This document shows, one piece after another, positions 8,641 to 20,717 of a DNA stretch of 43,292 bases; within the stretch, counting starts at the first letter, position 1, and each line of letters opens with the position of its first letter. The stretch covers positions 1 through 43,292 of the forward strand of contig SHXR01000039.1 of assembly GCA_009693235.1 (NCBI GenBank), in the 5' to 3' direction. A program made the translations under genes and the position numbers. Origin of the DNA: Betaproteobacteria bacterium. Its GTDB lineage: Bacteria > Pseudomonadota > Gammaproteobacteria > Burkholderiales > SG8-39. Below the pieces are notes generated by a model. The model made no database searches and was not told the DNA's origin. It worked only from the letters and a program-made list of their open reading frames with translations.

Positions 8641-9173
8641 AACTATTGTTTGATTTTCTGCCGCTCATCCTGTTCTTTGTCGCCTTCAAATTTTATGGGA
8701 TTCTCGTCGCCACCGGGGTCGCGATCGCCACCACCGTCCTGCAGGTGGCGTGGTTGCTCCTCCAGAAAAAGCCGGTGTCGAAGATGCTCTGGATCAGTCT
8801 CATCATCATCACCCTCTTTGGTGGCGCTACCCTGCTCTCCGGTGATGAATGGTTCGTCAAGTTGAAGCCAACGGTGCTTTACTGGGTAATGGCCGCGACG
8901 CTGGCCGTCGGCGCCGTCATTTTCAAACGCAACCTCATCCAATGGCTGCTCGGTGCGGAAATCGCATTGCCGGCCCAAGCCTGGACGATGATGAATCGCA
9001 GCTGGATGGGGTTCTTCGCGGTCATGGGTGCACTCAACCTGCACGTTGCCACCAACTATCCGACCGATACCTGGGTGAACTTTAAGGTGTTTTGGAGTAT
9101 GGGTCTGATGATTGTTTTTATAATCATTCAAGGTGTGATGTTCGCGCGCTTCACTGAAGACAAGCCGTCCTGA
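8637..9173 (+). CDS. yciB: Inner-membrane septation protein A family (YciB/IspZ)
   Basis: A 178-residue integral membrane protein with five or six hydrophobic segments, beginning [21 protein letters not shown]. Family signatures are the N-terminal [10 protein letters not shown] and the central [14 protein letters not shown], with [13 protein letters not shown] near the C-terminus. YciB proteins sit in the inner membrane and affect envelope and septum integrity; the molecular activity is unclear. I chose the ATG at 8637, inside the end of msrB (ATGA overlap), because the family sequence starts exactly there. It sits between msrB and bolA, as in many Betaproteobacteria. Confidence 0.95.
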   Translation: MKLLFDFLPLILFFVAFKFYGILVATGVAIATTVLQVAWLLLQKKPVSKMLWISLIIITLFGGATLLSGDEWFVKLKPTVLYWVMAATLAVGAVIFKRNLIQWLLGAEIALPAQAWTMMNRSWMGFFAVMGALNLHVATNYPTDTWVNFKVFWSMGLMIVFIIIQGVMFARFTEDKPS

Positions 9174-9213
9174 AGAGCGCCCGGCACCGCCGTTCGCCCC
9201 GGAATTTCTGACG

Positions 9214-9480
9214 ATGGGCCCAATCGAACGGGACATTCATGAAAAGCTGCAGGTTCTTGCGCCCCTTACTCTGGAGCTGATGAATGAAAGCGGGCAGCAT
9301 GTCGGCCACGAGGGTGCGAAGGGCGGCGGCGGGCACTACCGTCTGTTGATCGTCTCTTTGCATTTCGAGGGCAAGTCGCGAATCGAGCGGCACCGCATGG
9401 TGTATCGGGCATTAGGCGCGCTGATGCAACACTCGGTGCACGCATTGTCCATCGAGGCCTATACACCTGCCGAGCTGTAA
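9214..9480 (+). CDS. bolA: BolA family protein
   Basis: An 88-residue BolA/IbaG-like protein. It carries the class II KH-like core: an invariant-looking His in GHYRLLIVS, then FEGKSRIERHRMVYRALG, the family's conserved F-G-K/R-H-R block. BolA proteins work with monothiol glutaredoxins in iron-sulfur cluster handling and affect envelope and stress responses. It lies 40 bases after yciB in the usual betaproteobacterial order and before the broken parvulin gene. The length is normal and the gene appears intact. Confidence 0.93.
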   Translation: MGPIERDIHEKLQVLAPLTLELMNESGQHVGHEGAKGGGGHYRLLIVSLHFEGKSRIERHRMVYRALGALMQHSVHALSIEAYTPAEL

Positions 9481-9569
9481 GCATCCAATAGATGCTCTGC
9501 ACGCGCGGCGGACATTCAGCAGACGCATCGCACTGGATAAATTTGATCCAATGATGAGAGGAACTGAGC

Positions 9570-10376
9570 ATGTACCCTGCCCTGAGAAAGCTCGCCGTTG
9601 CCGTCGCGGCAACGATGATCGTCGGTATCGCGTCAGCCGAGGACAAGCCTGTCAAGGAAGATCCGAGCGAAGGTTGCAACGGTCAATGGCAAGGCCATTC
9701 CTCGCGCGAGGGTTGAGGCACTGGTTAAGGAACGGGCTCAGCATGGTGCGCCGGACTCCACGCAGCTGCGCGAGGCAATGAAGGACGATGCGATCAATCG
9801 AGAACTGCTATTTCAGGAAGCGGAGCGCCGCGGTCTCACCAAGAGCATCGAGATCCGGGAGCAGATGGAATTGGCAAGACAGGTGATCGGCATTCAGGCC
9901 CTTATCGCCGAGCAACTCAAGGCGAACCCGATCAATGAGGAGATCGTGAAGACCGAATACGAACGTTTGAAGGCAAGCATGCCTTCCAGCGAATACCGGA
10001 GCCGCCATATTCTGGTCGATGGTGAAGATGAAGCCAAAGAGATCATCGCCAAGCTGAAGAACGGGGGCAAGTTCGACGAACTCGCCAAAGCATCGAAAGA
10101 CCAGGGTTCCAAAGACAAGGGCGGTGATCTTGGCTGGGCGCCCGCGACCACCTATGTGAAACCGTTTGCCGAAGCTTTATCGAAGCTCGAAAAGGCAAGA
10201 TGACCGAGACACCGGTCCAAACGTAGTTCGGCTATCACATCATTCGGCTGGATGACACGCGCGCCGCCAACCATCCGCCGCTCGAACAGGTAAAACAGCA
10301 GATTGGACAGCGCCTGCAAGGGTAGCAAGTCGAAAAGCTGATTAAAGAATTACGCACCAAAGGCAAAGTGCAGTAA
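9570..10376 (+). pseudogene. Broken PpiC/SurA-type parvulin peptidyl-prolyl isomerase
   Basis: Remains of a periplasmic parvulin of about 268 codons, the gene usually found between bolA and purL. A signal peptide starts at 9570 behind GAGAGGA (MYPALRKLAVAVAATMIVG, cleavage near ASAE). The frame then shifts near 9660-9667, just before AKVATVNGKAIPRARVEAL. The parvulin core is readable (YRSRHILVDGEDEAKEII, GGDLGWAP). A second shift near 10195 leads into a continuation reading KMTETPVQT-stop-FGYHIIRLDD. In-frame TAG codons stand at 10224-10226 and 10323-10325, both where homologues normally have Gln (CAG to TAG). The original end is TAA at 10374. Four lesions mean no functional protein is expected. 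Confidence 0.88.
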
Positions 10377-10397
10377 CGCAGCGCCGGCCCCACGGCG

Positions 10398-13300
10398 CTA
10401 GCCGATCGCCACCCGCGCATTGCGGAACATCCGCATCCATGGACTGTCTTCACCCCAGTCCGCTGGATGCCATGACAGCTGCACCGATCGGAACACGCGC
10501 TCCGGATGCGGCATGGCGATGGTGAAGCGCCCGTCGGTCGTGGTGAGGCCGGTCACACCGTCTGGTGAGCCGCCCGGATTGTAGGGATAGCGCTCAGTGG
10601 CCGCACCGAGGTGATCGACATAGCGCAAGGCGACGAGCGCATTAGCCCGAGCGTTCGCATCCTTGAATTCGGCGCGCCCTTCCCCGTGCGCCATCGCCAC
10701 CGGCATGCGGCTACCCGCCATCCCGCGAAAAAAGACGGACGGGCTTGCCGCCACCTCCACCATGACCAGCCGCGCTTCAAATTGCTCGCTCGCGTTGCGC
10801 TCAAACCGGGGCCAAGCTTGCGCGCCAGGAATCATGGCCGATAGATGCGACATCATCTGACAGCCATTGCAGATACCCAGGCCGATCGTATCGCGCCGTT
10901 CGAAAAACCCCGCCAGCTGATCACGGGCGCGCGCATTGAAGAGAATCGATTTCGCCCAGCCGGCGCCGGCACCCAGTACATCGCCATACGAGAATCCACC
11001 ACAGGCAACCACCGCAACAAACCGATCCAACGTGATGCGACCCGACAAGATGTCGGTCATATGCACATCATGCGCAGCAAAGCCCGCGCGATCGAAAGCC
11101 GCCGCCATCTCTACCTGCCCGTTGACACCCTGCTCGCGCAGGATCGCCACCGGCGGACGACCACCACGAGCAATGTAGGGCGCCGCGACGTCATCGGTGA
11201 TCGAAAAAGTAACCTGCACGGACAGGCCCGCATCATCTGCATCTTCAATGCGGGCTGCCTCGTCAAGTGCTGCCTGCGGGTTGTCGCGCAGTCCTTGCAT
11301 GCGCAGCGAAACATCCGACCATATCCGCTGCAAGGCCGGTCGTGGCATGGCAAAGATCGCCTTTGCATTGCGCACGATGCGGATCTCATCGCGATCATTG
11401 ACATTGCCGACCACTTGCGCGGCAACCCCATGGCGGCGCAGCACACCCAGCACCTCTAGCCGGCGCGCCGCGGCGATCTGGATCACCGCACCCAGTTCTT
11501 CGGCAAACAGCGCTGCAAGCACCTTTGCCGCATCGCGCCCAAGCGGCGGTCGGCGTTCGGCGCCATCCACATCGACCGCCTGCGCATCGAAGGCGAGCAG
11601 ATCCACGTTGAGTGTCACGCCGACATGGCCGGCAAACGCCATTTCGCAGACGGTGGCGAAGAGTCCGCCGTCTGAGCGGTCGTGATAGGCGAGCACCGCA
11701 CCGGTGACACGCAATTCGGCCATCGCGGCAAAAAATCTCTTGACGATCTGCGGATCATCGAGGTCCGGCGTCTCATTGCCCATTTGGTTGAAGACCTGCG
11801 CCAGCATCGAACCGCCCAAGCGTTGGCGGCCGCCGGCAAGATCGATCAGCACGAGATCGGTAGCGCCGCGCGCCAGCACCGGTGTCCACACCGCGCGGAC
11901 ATCGTCGCAAGGCGCGAAGGCCGACACGATAAGCGAAAGCGGCGCGACCACCTCATGCTTGCCGGCCGCGTCTTCCCATGCCGTGCGCATCGACAAGGAA
12001 TCCTTGCCGACCGGAATCGCAACGCCAAGCGCCTGACAGAGATCGACCGCTACCGCCTTGACGGTATCAAACAGCGCGGCGTCCTCACCCGGAAAGCCTG
12101 CGGCCGCCATCCAGTTGGCCGACAACTTGACGAGCGGCAACACGACGGGCGCCGCGGCGATATTGGTGAGCGCCTCCCCGATCGCCATGCGACCGGACGT
12201 TACCGGATTGAGGACGGCAAGCGGTGTGCGCTCGCCCATGGCAAACGCCTCACCGGCGTAACCTTGAAAGGACAGCAGCGTCGCCGCACAGTCAGCAACC
12301 GCCACCTGCCACGGACCGACCAGCTGGTCGCGCGCGCAAAGCCCGCCCACCGTACGATCGCCAATGGTGATGAGAAAATTCTTGCTCGCAACAGTAGGCG
12401 CCCGCATCACGCGCAGACACGCCTCCTTAAGATCCATCGCATCGAGATCGAGCGCCGGCAGCGTCCGCGCTACGCGCTTCACATCGCGCAGCATGCGCGG
12501 CGGCTTGCCAAGCAAAGCTGCCATCGACATGTCGACCGCGCGATTTCCAAACTGCGCGTCGGTGACGACCAGCGTCGCACCCGCCGTCGCTTCGCCAACC
12601 ACCGCGAATGGACAACGCTCCCGCTCACACAGCCGCTGGAATAGCGTTAGATTCGATGGCGCGATCGCGAGCACATAACGTTCTTGCGCCTCATTGGACC
12701 AGACCTCGCGCGGAGTCATCCCCGGTTCTTCATTGGCCGGCGCGCGCAATTCGAAGCGGGCACCCTGCCCGCCGCTATGCGCCAGCTCAGGTAGCGCATT
12801 CGATAGTCCGCCGGCGCCCACATCATGAATGCTGAGAATCGGGTTCAGATCACCGAGGGCCCAGCACCGATCAATCACTTCTTGTGCGCGGCGCTGGAGT
12901 TCGGGATTGCCACGCTGCACGGAATCGAAATCCAGATCGGCCGTATTCGACCCGGCGGTCATACTGGAGGCCGCGCCACCGCCCATGCCGATCAGCATGC
13001 CAGGCCCACCCAGTTGAATGAACAGCGTGCCGGGCGGGAACGGCCCTTTGGTCGCATGGGATCCACGCACATTGCCGAGGCCACCCGCGATCATGATGGG
13101 CTTGTGGTAACCGCGCACCACGCCATCCACGTTTGCCTCAAAGGTGCGGAAATAGCCGTTCAGATTCGGCCGGCCGAATTCGTTGTTGAATGATGCCGCC
13201 CCAATCGGTCCGTCCAGCATGATGGCAAGTGGCGAGGCGATACGATCGGGAGAATTGACCGGCGACTCCCAGGGCTCGTTAAGACCTGGAATACGCAGAT

Positions 13301-14312
13301 TCGACACCGAGAAACCAACCAGACCCGCTTTCGGTTTGGCCCCGCGCCCGGTCGCCCCTTCATCGCGAATTTCCCCGCCTGAACCGGTCGCGGCACCAGG
13401 AAATGGCGCTATGGCGGTCGGATGATTATGGGTTTCCACCTTGATGAGCGTGTGGGTGAGGTCATCGGCATAGCCAAACTGCCCGCCCTCGCCCGCAAAA
13501 AAGCGCGCCACCTCGCGCCCTTCAATCACCGCTGCATTATCGGAGTATGCTGACACCGTCCCCCGCGAATTGGCGGCGTGCGTGGTACGGATCATCTGGA
13601 ACAACGTCGTGTCCTTGGTTTCGTCATCGACGACCCAGCTGGCGTTGAAGATCTTGTGCCGGCAATGCTCCGAATTCGCCTGCGCGAACATCGTCACTTC
13701 CACATCGGTGGGATCGCGCCCGATACCGCTGAAGTAGGCGACCAAGTAGTCCATCTCATCGTCAGCAAGGGCCAGCCCGAGCGTCTTGTTGACCCGTTCG
13801 AGCGCACCCCGACCGCCGGCAAGAATCGGAATGGTCGCCAACGGCTTCGGCGCGACCTGATGAAAAAGCTTGGCGGCATCGTCGAGCGAAAAGAGGACGC
13901 TCTCGGTCATCCGATCATGCAACACCCCTGCAACATGCACCAGGCCTTCCTGCTCGAGGTAGTAAGCGACGCCGCGCTCCATGCGCTCGACGACGCCAAG
14001 CCCGCAGTTGTGCGCGATGTCAGTGGCCTTGGACGACCACGGGGAAATCGTTCCCAGTCGCGGCACCACCAGCACCATCCGCGAACGCGCATGTTCGTCT
14101 CGCCACGGCGCACCATATTGCAGCAAGCGATCCAACACCTCCCGTTCCCGGACGGAGAGGGTGCGCGCCAGTTTCGCGAAGTGGATATAGCGCGCACCGG
14201 CAACCTGCCCCGACGCGGTGTTCAATCCAGCCGCATCAAGCTGCGTGTTGAGTTTATCGAGCCGAAACGGTGAGAGGGCAAGCGGCCCAGGCAAGAGGAG
14301 GATATCGGACAT
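10398..14312 (-). CDS. purL: Phosphoribosylformylglycinamidine synthase
   Basis: Large single-chain FGAR amidotransferase, 1304 residues, normal for proteobacterial PurL. It converts FGAR, glutamine and ATP to FGAM in purine synthesis. N-terminal domain and linker are followed by the AIR-synthase-like halves ([20 protein letters not shown] near residue 290, [20 protein letters not shown] near 500). A C-terminal class I glutaminase carries the nucleophile Cys in [14 protein letters not shown] and the His/Glu of MPHPERVFR near the end. It starts with [10 protein letters not shown] and ends with TAG. There is no damage in 3.9 kb, in contrast to the neighbouring genes on both sides. A -10 element lies at 14363-14368. 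Confidence 0.98.
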   Translation of the reverse strand: MSDILLLPGPLALSPFRLDKLNTQLDAAGLNTASGQVAGARYIHFAKLARTLSVREREVLDRLLQYGAPWRDEHARSRMVLVVPRLGTISPWSSKATDIAHNCGLGVVERMERGVAYYLEQEGLVHVAGVLHDRMTESVLFSLDDAAKLFHQVAPKPLATIPILAGGRGALERVNKTLGLALADDEMDYLVAYFSGIGRDPTDVEVTMFAQANSEHCRHKIFNASWVVDDETKDTTLFQMIRTTHAANSRGTVSAYSDNAAVIEGREVARFFAGEGGQFGYADDLTHTLIKVETHNHPTAIAPFPGAATGSGGEIRDEGATGRGAKPKAGLVGFSVSNLRIPGLNEPWESPVNSPDRIASPLAIMLDGPIGAASFNNEFGRPNLNGYFRTFEANVDGVVRGYHKPIMIAGGLGNVRGSHATKGPFPPGTLFIQLGGPGMLIGMGGGAASSMTAGSNTADLDFDSVQRGNPELQRRAQEVIDRCWALGDLNPILSIHDVGAGGLSNALPELAHSGGQGARFELRAPANEEPGMTPREVWSNEAQERYVLAIAPSNLTLFQRLCERERCPFAVVGEATAGATLVVTDAQFGNRAVDMSMAALLGKPPRMLRDVKRVARTLPALDLDAMDLKEACLRVMRAPTVASKNFLITIGDRTVGGLCARDQLVGPWQVAVADCAATLLSFQGYAGEAFAMGERTPLAVLNPVTSGRMAIGEALTNIAAAPVVLPLVKLSANWMAAAGFPGEDAALFDTVKAVAVDLCQALGVAIPVGKDSLSMRTAWEDAAGKHEVVAPLSLIVSAFAPCDDVRAVWTPVLARGATDLVLIDLAGGRQRLGGSMLAQVFNQMGNETPDLDDPQIVKRFFAAMAELRVTGAVLAYHDRSDGGLFATVCEMAFAGHVGVTLNVDLLAFDAQAVDVDGAERRPPLGRDAAKVLAALFAEELGAVIQIAAARRLEVLGVLRRHGVAAQVVGNVNDRDEIRIVRNAKAIFAMPRPALQRIWSDVSLRMQGLRDNPQAALDEAARIEDADDAGLSVQVTFSITDDVAAPYIARGGRPPVAILREQGVNGQVEMAAAFDRAGFAAHDVHMTDILSGRITLDRFVAVVACGGFSYGDVLGAGAGWAKSILFNARARDQLAGFFERRDTIGLGICNGCQMMSHLSAMIPGAQAWPRFERNASEQFEARLVMVEVAASPSVFFRGMAGSRMPVAMAHGEGRAEFKDANARANALVALRYVDHLGAATERYPYNPGGSPDGVTGLTTTDGRFTIAMPHPERVFRSVQLSWHPADWGEDSPWMRMFRNARVAIG

Positions 14313-14362
14313 GCAAAGCGCAGTGGATGGACGGCTCTCTCGCCCGCATGGCGAAGCACGTG

Positions 14363-14390
14363 ATTATACGCTCGCATGACACAGCGAGCG
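14363..14390 (-). promoter_or_regulatory. purL promoter with inverted repeat
   Basis: On the minus strand a perfect TATAAT (14368-14363) lies about 50 bases before the purL start. Immediately upstream is a perfect 7-bp inverted repeat, CGCTCGC and GCGAGCG (14384-14390 and 14369-14375), with an 8-base spacer covering the -35 position. No good -35 hexamer is visible. The repeat may therefore bind a regulator, or end a transcript arriving from the opposite side. It does not resemble the E. coli PurR box. Confidence 0.5.
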
Positions 14391-14403
14391 GCCCGCTCCC
14401 GGT

Positions 14404-16728
14404 CTAATAGACGCGGCGGATAACCGGCTTGGCGAGCGTGCCGCTCAAACCAAAGCTGCCGGTAATGGGGTCTTCCTGGATGGTGGAGGTTGCCGCAAGC
14501 CGGCCGGACAGCCTGCCTTCTGCATCGACGGTTGCAGTCCCCTCCGCGCTGAGTCCAGTTCGGCCGACCCGAAGCGTCGAGATGACCAATCGACTGCCAC
14601 GCCATTGGAAGGTCGCCGCGCCGTTGTTGTAAGCGCTCGATCCACCAGTGGCCAGGGATTCCTGTAAAGCTCGCACGAAATCAACGCCAGTGATCATGCC
14701 TTGATCAAGTGCTGCGGTACCCGAGATCGACATTTCGCTAAATAGCGTATTGAGATGATCTCCACTGGCGGCAAAACGCGCCTGGCCGATCGCAGTGCCA
14801 CTCCGAAAGAGCGTTGGTGCAGCGGCAGCAAGATCGACCGCCTTCGCCTCGACCGTGCCGTCGATGGTTCATCGCTGGCCAATGCGTAAGCGCCCGGCGC
14901 CACGCACTGTCGTCCCGGCCGCGTAGCCCTGAAACTCGCGGATGACAAATTCATCGGTGGTCATCACGCCGCTCGCGATCAGGCTCGACAGGGTCATCGA
15001 CGCGTCTTTTGGCTGGAAGGACCGTGCCGCCAACTCAACCGCAACACTTTTTGGACCGCTCGGCGCGAGCGTCAACGCGGTTGCGCCGCTGGCATCCTCG
15101 ATGCGCATACTCTGAATTTGACCCGACGGTTTGATCGTCATCGCAGCGGAGAGGCCAGAAAATCGCCATTTCGGATCGACGATCGTCATGTCGTCGAACT
15201 CGATGCGACTGGAGGTCAAGGGCGCGGCAGGCTTCATCGACTCACCGGCATGTGCCCAGAAGAAGTCGGCGGCCACCACCGCATTCAAGATATCGATGCG
15301 TGAGTATTTGACGCCGCTGCCAAACAAGGCAGCCCGATTCAGGGCAGCGCGGATGGTCGGTGCGCGAAAGCGCTGCTCGGAACAAACGGTGACATCGCGA
15401 AGGACCAGTGCAGGCCGTGGCCACACCGAGAACCCGATTGCGCCGATGCGCACCGCTTCGCCAAGATGCGAGGATGCAATCGATTCAATACGACGGACAT
15501 CGAGCGTATGGACCACTCCATACCCCCCACCGCCGATAGACAGCGCAGCAACGCCTAAGCCGATCAACGCCTTACTCACCCAATGCATACGACTACCTGC
15601 GACTGGTTGCGGTGCAACCTGCGTTACCCCTTGGCTCCGCGCCGCGGCCCGATCGATAGTTCTTTGCGTGGCCGCGATGTCACCCAACACATGATCGGTG
15701 CGCTCTTTTCCGAACCCATCGACGGCGCGCTCGGATCGGCGCACCAGCGCGGCCGCTTCGGCCCGTTCTAAGGCGCGGCGTCGGTCGTCCCCACCATTGA
15801 CCGGCCCATCGGCATCGATGCTGTCGGCTTTGTCTCTTCGGCGCTCGCGACGAATCCGCTCCGCACCCACTTGCTCGGCCGGGGCGCTGAACATCTCAGG
15901 TTTATCCGACGGGGCGGGCAATGAGCGCCGTTCGATCTGAGCATCGGACGTTGAATGCCTCGGCATGTTCCCGGGCATCCCTTTCCGGGCGGCGCGGGGG
16001 CTGTGCAACCGGCGCCTTCACCGGCAAATCTTGGGTTCGCGTGCCGCGGCCCTCCGCAACCTCCAGGTATCCTTCACTGACAAGATCGAGCACACTGGTG
16101 ACGAGCGTGGCTCTGGAACGTCCGGTCTGTATGCAAAAATCACCGATCGAAACTGGCGTTGCGATTTTATTCAGAAAGCTGACCGCATCCGAGTCAAGGC
16201 CGCGTTCCAGTCCAGCGGTGGCGCGAAAGCCCTTGTCGGTGCGCTGCACGATCGCCGCGTCATCCAACGTAACATCGCGCCAAGAGCAAGCGGCTTCGAT
16301 CGGGCATCCAGCCCGGCACGACTCGATACGGCAACCGCGGCCTTCTTGTCCATTGAGTGGCTGGTCGTGCCGCGGGGCACCGATCGATCGATGGACCGAC
16401 CGCCCGGAATGTTTGCGCTCTTCGTTGGGGGTGCCGACGGCAGTGCAACTCTTGCGTCGGACGATGCATCCGCTCGGACTGTTTCGGCCGGCCGGTGCAC
16501 CAGGGTACTTTCATGATCGGTGAGGTAGCCCGCTTGCCGCAGTGCCGCAATCCGGGTGGCCGTCCGGCCGCGATGCAGACCATCCAGGCGCACACATAAT
16601 TCTTCAGACGTAGACTGTCCGTCGATCTGTGCCAGGAGTTCGAAAAGGTCGGGAGCGAGGGCACCCGAATTGGCGGCCACCTCCGTCATGCCTTTGGTCG
16701 ATCTCGCGAGAACGATTCGCCGTTCCAT
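14404..16728 (-). pseudogene. Broken gene: tandem winged-helix domains, TM segment, AsmA-like region
   Basis: One ancestral gene of about 775 codons, now in pieces. From the ATG at 16728 it encodes a domain (LFELLAQIDGQSTSEELCVR, AALRQAGYLTD) that looks like a winged helix. After a frameshift near 16265 a second winged-helix-like unit follows (FLNKIATPVSIGDFCIQTGR, LVSEGYLEVAE). After another shift in the Pro/Arg-rich linker (about 15910-16010) comes a charged stretch, one membrane segment (ALIGLGVAALSIGGGGYG) and an AsmA-like domain (HLGEAVRIGAIGFSVWPRP). An in-frame TGA at 14869-14871 (GQR-stop-TIDG) separates the last 155 codons, where Trp or Arg would fit. I cannot name the family. Loss of function is likely, although the membrane/AsmA part could still be made in a shorter form. 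Confidence 0.7.
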
Positions 16729-16845
16729 ATTGGGTCTGGGTCCGAATGCGCTGAGTGATCTGCCGATTCGGCAGGGGAACTCTCAACATCGATGGAATGA
16801 TCCGTGCCGCAAGCCCGGCCCAATTGGGTCCTGGCATCAGCAATG

Positions 16846-16875
16846 GTATAACGGACTGATATGGCCAAGACCCAA
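16846..16875 (-). promoter_or_regulatory. Candidate sigma-70 promoter for the AsmA-like pseudogene
   Basis: On the minus strand TTGGGT (16875-16870) is followed after 18 bases by TTATAC (16851-16846). It lies in the 245-base gap between the 5-oxoprolinase stop and the ATG at 16728 and points at the broken gene. The match is fair but unproven. Nothing else was recognised in this gap. Confidence 0.4.
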
Positions 16876-16973
16876 GGGAAGCGCACAAGAATTTGTGGCG
16901 GCGCGACCGCACGTCGGCACGTTGGCCGCCGAACGGCATGCCACCATCACCCAATCGATGGTAGCAATCGACA

Positions 16974-19900
16974 CTATGATGGCGGACCAAATCCCCCGCC
17001 GCCCGGCGACTCCACAACAAACACATCGCCCGCATTCATCTCGGCCCGATCCGCTCCGGCCAACTCCACATGGGCGCCGTTGGCACGCTCCACCCAATTG
17101 CGACCGGGCGCACCGGATGCCCCACCGGCAGCCCCATGCGGAGCATGAAGACGATGCCCAGACAGAATCGCGGCGGTCATCGGTTCGAGAAAACGCACGC
17201 GCCGCCTGCCACCGTTGCCGCCGTGCCACCTCCCCGCGCCACCCGAACCGCGACGAATCTCGAAACTCTCCAGCAGCACCGGGTAGCGCCATTCGAGCAC
17301 CTCCGGATCGGTGAGCCGCGAATTGGTCATATGGGTCTGCACGCAGTCGGTACCGTTGAACCCGGGGCCCGCGCCCGAGCCGCCGGCGATGGTCTCGTAA
17401 TACTGATGCGAGGCATTGCCAAAGGTAAAATTATTCATCGTGCATTGCGCCGCGCCCATCACGCCTAACGCGCCCAACAGCGTGTCCGTAATGCACATCG
17501 AGGTTTCGACATTGCCGGCGACCACCGCGGCAGGATAGCGCGGTCGCAACATGGATCCTTCCGGGATCACCACATTGAGTGGTTTCAGACATCCGGCATT
17601 GAGCGGAATATCGTCATCGACCAGCGACCGGAACACATACAGCACCGCCGCCATGGCGACCGCGGATGGCGCATTGAAGTTGTTCGGCAACTGCGCGGAG
17701 GAACCGGTGAAATCTAGCGTCGCCCGGCGCTTGGCATGATCGATGGTGATTTTCACCTTGATCACGCCGCCATTGTCCATCTCGAGCGCGAACTCACCAT
17801 CCTTCAAGACGTCGATGACGCGCCGCACGGCTTCCTCGGCGTTGTCCTGCACGTGTCGCATATACGCCTGCACCACCTCGAGGCCGAAATGCTCGACCAT
17901 CCGATGCAGCTCCTGGACCCCCTTTTCATTCGCCGCAACCTGAGCCCGGAGATCGGCCATATTCTGGTCGGTGTTGCGAGACGGATAACGTCCCGACTGC
18001 AGGAGCGCGATGGTTTCCTGTTCGCGTAATGTCCCGCGGGCCACCAGCTTCCAGTTGTCGATCAGCACGCCCTCCTCCTCGACCACTTTGCTGTCAGGCG
18101 GCATCGATCCCGGCGTAATGCCGCCAATATCGGCATGATGGCCGCGCGAACCCACATAGAACAGGATGTCCTCGCTAGTGGATGCAAAGACTGGCGTGAT
18201 GACCGTGACATCGGGCAGATGGGTACCACCGTTATACGGCGCGTTGAGCACATACACATCGCCACGCTCCATCTTGCCGGCGTTATCGCGAATGACGGTA
18301 CGAATCGACTCGCCCATGGACCCAAGATGGACCGGCATATGCGGCGCGTTAGCGATCAACGCGCCCTGACTGTCAAAGAGGGCGCAGGAAAAATCGAGCC
18401 GTTCTTTGATATTCACCGAGTAAGCGGTATTGGCCAGTCGGAGGCCCATCTGCTCGGCAATCGACATGAAGAGATTATTAAAGACCTCCAACATGACCGG
18501 ATCGACCGACGTGCCGATCGCGACCCCGGTCGGTCGCGCCGCGACGCGTTCGAGCACAAGATGATCTTTCGCAGTGACACGCGCAGCCCAGCCGGGTTCG
18601 ACTACCGTCGTTGCATTGGCTTCGGCGATGACGGCCGGCCCGCGAATAGTGCTGGCGGGCGCGAGCGATTCACGCCTAAAAACCGGCGTGTCATACCACG
18701 CACCACTGGTGAACATGCGATGACAGGCCGCTGCTACCGGTGCCCCGGTAGCGGGTTTAACGTCGGTTACTTCTGCCTCTGCCACCGCTTCTGCAACACC
18801 GATCGCTTCCACCGACACCGCCTCTACAATCAAAGCGCGACCCGGCATCAGAAACGAGTAGCGCTGGCGGTACTCGCGCTGAAATCGTTCGATCATTTCG
18901 ACACGATTGCCAAAGGCCACGATCAGTGCGGAATCGGTCCCTTCGTAGCGCAAATGCACACGACGTGCCGCTCGCATGCGAAGGGCCGGCACGCCCTGTG
19001 CGGCAAGCTCGGCGCGCGCAGCGTGTTCCAACACCGCGAGCGCCTCATCGAGCGTGCGCATGGCGTCATCGGCCAAGCGTATTTCAATCGCCTGCTCCCG
19101 CATTGCGGTCTGGTCGGCAAGGCCCATGCCGTAGGCCGACAGCACTCCCGCCAGCGGATGAATATAGACACGCGTCATGCCCAGGGCATCGGCCACCAGA
19201 CAGGCATGTTGCCCGCCCGCGCCGCCAAAGCAGCACAACGTGTATTCGGTGACGTCGTGACCGCGTTGCACGGATATCTGTTTGATCGCATTGGCCATAT
19301 TGCCCACCGCAATCGCGATGAATCCCGCGGCCACTTCCTCCGGCGCCCGCGGCTTGCCGGTGCTCTCTTCAATGTCAGCCGCCATCCGCACGAACTGCGT
19401 GCGAACATGATCCACATCGAGCGCGGCATCGCCATTTGGTCCAAAGACGCGCGGAAAAAAATCGGGCTGAATCTTGCCCACCATGACGTTAGCGTCCGTC
19501 ACCGCGAGTGGCCCGCCGCGCCGGTAGCAGGCAGGACCCGGATTCGCACCGGCCGAATCCGGTCCGACGCGATAGCGAGCGCCATCAAAATGCAAGATCG
19601 AGCCGCCACCCGCGGCGACGGTATGAATGCTCATCATCGGCGCCCGCATCCGCACGCCGGCGACATGGGTCTCAAACACACGCTCGAATTCGCCCGCATA
19701 GTGCGAGACATCGGTCGAGGTGCCACCCATATCAAAGCCGATGATGCGATCGAACCCTGCCCCGAGTGCAGTGCGTACCGCGCCAACGATGCCCCCGGCC
19801 GGCCCCGACAGAATCGAATCCTTCCCCTGAAAACGCCTTGCATCGGTCAAGCCGCCACTCGATTGCATGAACATCAGACGCACGTTCGGCAATTCGCCCG

Positions 19901-20606
19901 CCACCCGGTCGATGTAGCGCCTGAGGATCGGCGAGAGATACGCATCGACCACCGCGGTATCGCCACGCGACACCAGCTTCATGAGGGGCGACACTTCATG
20001 CGACACCGACACCTGCGTGAATCCGGTCGCCCGCGCCAGCACTGCAACGCGTGCTTCATGGTCCCGAAAACGATAACCATGCATCAACACGATGGCGACC
20101 GAACGAAAGCCGGCGGCGAACGCATCCGCCAGATCCGCGAGCGTCTTCGCTTCATCGAGCGGTGTCAACACATCGCCATGCGCACCGACGCGCTCGTCCA
20201 CTTCGATCACATGCTGATACAGCATCTCCGGCAACACGATATGGCGATCAAATATCCGCGGACGGTTCTGATAGGCAATGCGCAACGCATCGCGAAAGCC
20301 GCGTGTGATGAGAAGCGCCGTACGATCGCCCTTGCGCTCAAGGAGTGCATTGGTCGCCACCGTCGTGCCCATCTTGACCGCCGCAATACGCTCAACCGGG
20401 ATCGGCCCGCCCTCTGCGACCCCCAGCAATTGACGGATACCGGCGATCGCGGCATCGGCATAACGCTCCGGATTCTCCGAGAGCAGCTTGGCCGTCGCGA
20501 CCGAACCATCCGGACGGCGCGCCACAATATCGGTGAACGTACCCCCGCGATCGATCCAGAATTCCCATTGTGCGGCCGTCGTCTCAGCGTTATCGAGTGT
20601 GCTCAT
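16974..20606 (-). CDS. oplAH: 5-oxoprolinase (ATP-hydrolysing), HyuA-HyuB fusion
   Basis: A 1210-residue protein combining the hydantoinase A and B halves in one chain, the eukaryote-like architecture. It opens 5-oxoproline to glutamate using ATP. The N-terminal half starts with [20 protein letters not shown] and includes [16 protein letters not shown] and [12 protein letters not shown], the actin-like ATP-binding motifs. The B half begins near residue 700 ([20 protein letters not shown]) and runs to the Gly-rich end [11 protein letters not shown]. It is intact over 3.6 kb. It stands alone on the minus strand, divergent from alkA with about 110 bases between. A related hydantoinase/oxoprolinase substrate is possible, but the single-chain fusion favours 5-oxoproline. 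Confidence 0.9.
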   Translation of the reverse strand: MSTLDNAETTAAQWEFWIDRGGTFTDIVARRPDGSVATAKLLSENPERYADAAIAGIRQLLGVAEGGPIPVERIAAVKMGTTVATNALLERKGDRTALLITRGFRDALRIAYQNRPRIFDRHIVLPEMLYQHVIEVDERVGAHGDVLTPLDEAKTLADLADAFAAGFRSVAIVLMHGYRFRDHEARVAVLARATGFTQVSVSHEVSPLMKLVSRGDTAVVDAYLSPILRRYIDRVAGELPNVRLMFMQSSGGLTDARRFQGKDSILSGPAGGIVGAVRTALGAGFDRIIGFDMGGTSTDVSHYAGEFERVFETHVAGVRMRAPMMSIHTVAAGGGSILHFDGARYRVGPDSAGANPGPACYRRGGPLAVTDANVMVGKIQPDFFPRVFGPNGDAALDVDHVRTQFVRMAADIEESTGKPRAPEEVAAGFIAIAVGNMANAIKQISVQRGHDVTEYTLCCFGGAGGQHACLVADALGMTRVYIHPLAGVLSAYGMGLADQTAMREQAIEIRLADDAMRTLDEALAVLEHAARAELAAQGVPALRMRAARRVHLRYEGTDSALIVAFGNRVEMIERFQREYRQRYSFLMPGRALIVEAVSVEAIGVAEAVAEAEVTDVKPATGAPVAAACHRMFTSGAWYDTPVFRRESLAPASTIRGPAVIAEANATTVVEPGWAARVTAKDHLVLERVAARPTGVAIGTSVDPVMLEVFNNLFMSIAEQMGLRLANTAYSVNIKERLDFSCALFDSQGALIANAPHMPVHLGSMGESIRTVIRDNAGKMERGDVYVLNAPYNGGTHLPDVTVITPVFASTSEDILFYVGSRGHHADIGGITPGSMPPDSKVVEEEGVLIDNWKLVARGTLREQETIALLQSGRYPSRNTDQNMADLRAQVAANEKGVQELHRMVEHFGLEVVQAYMRHVQDNAEEAVRRVIDVLKDGEFALEMDNGGVIKVKITIDHAKRRATLDFTGSSAQLPNNFNAPSAVAMAAVLYVFRSLVDDDIPLNAGCLKPLNVVIPEGSMLRPRYPAAVVAGNVETSMCITDTLLGALGVMGAAQCTMNNFTFGNASHQYYETIAGGSGAGPGFNGTDCVQTHMTNSRLTDPEVLEWRYPVLLESFEIRRGSGGAGRWHGGNGGRRRVRFLEPMTAAILSGHRLHAPHGAAGGASGAPGRNWVERANGAHVELAGADRAEMNAGDVFVVESPGGGGFGPPS

Positions 20607-20717
20607 GAGTCATGCGTGCAACCAGTGAAGCCGCGAGGATAATGGAATTCCGTCCTGCCACGATGACTGCGCAAGAAACAGCGAGCGTCCATCGCTCGCC
20701 CATCGTATGCTCCCGCA

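Noticed and set aside
11682-12644. Long open frame antisense to purL
   Set aside because: Arg/His-rich translation with no recognisable fold; it is a shadow of purL codons.
18135-20642. Very long open frame (over 800 codons) antisense to the 5-oxoprolinase gene
   Set aside because: It mirrors a GC-rich gene with strong codon bias and has low-complexity His/Arg-rich sequence without any domain. The minus-strand gene is clearly real.
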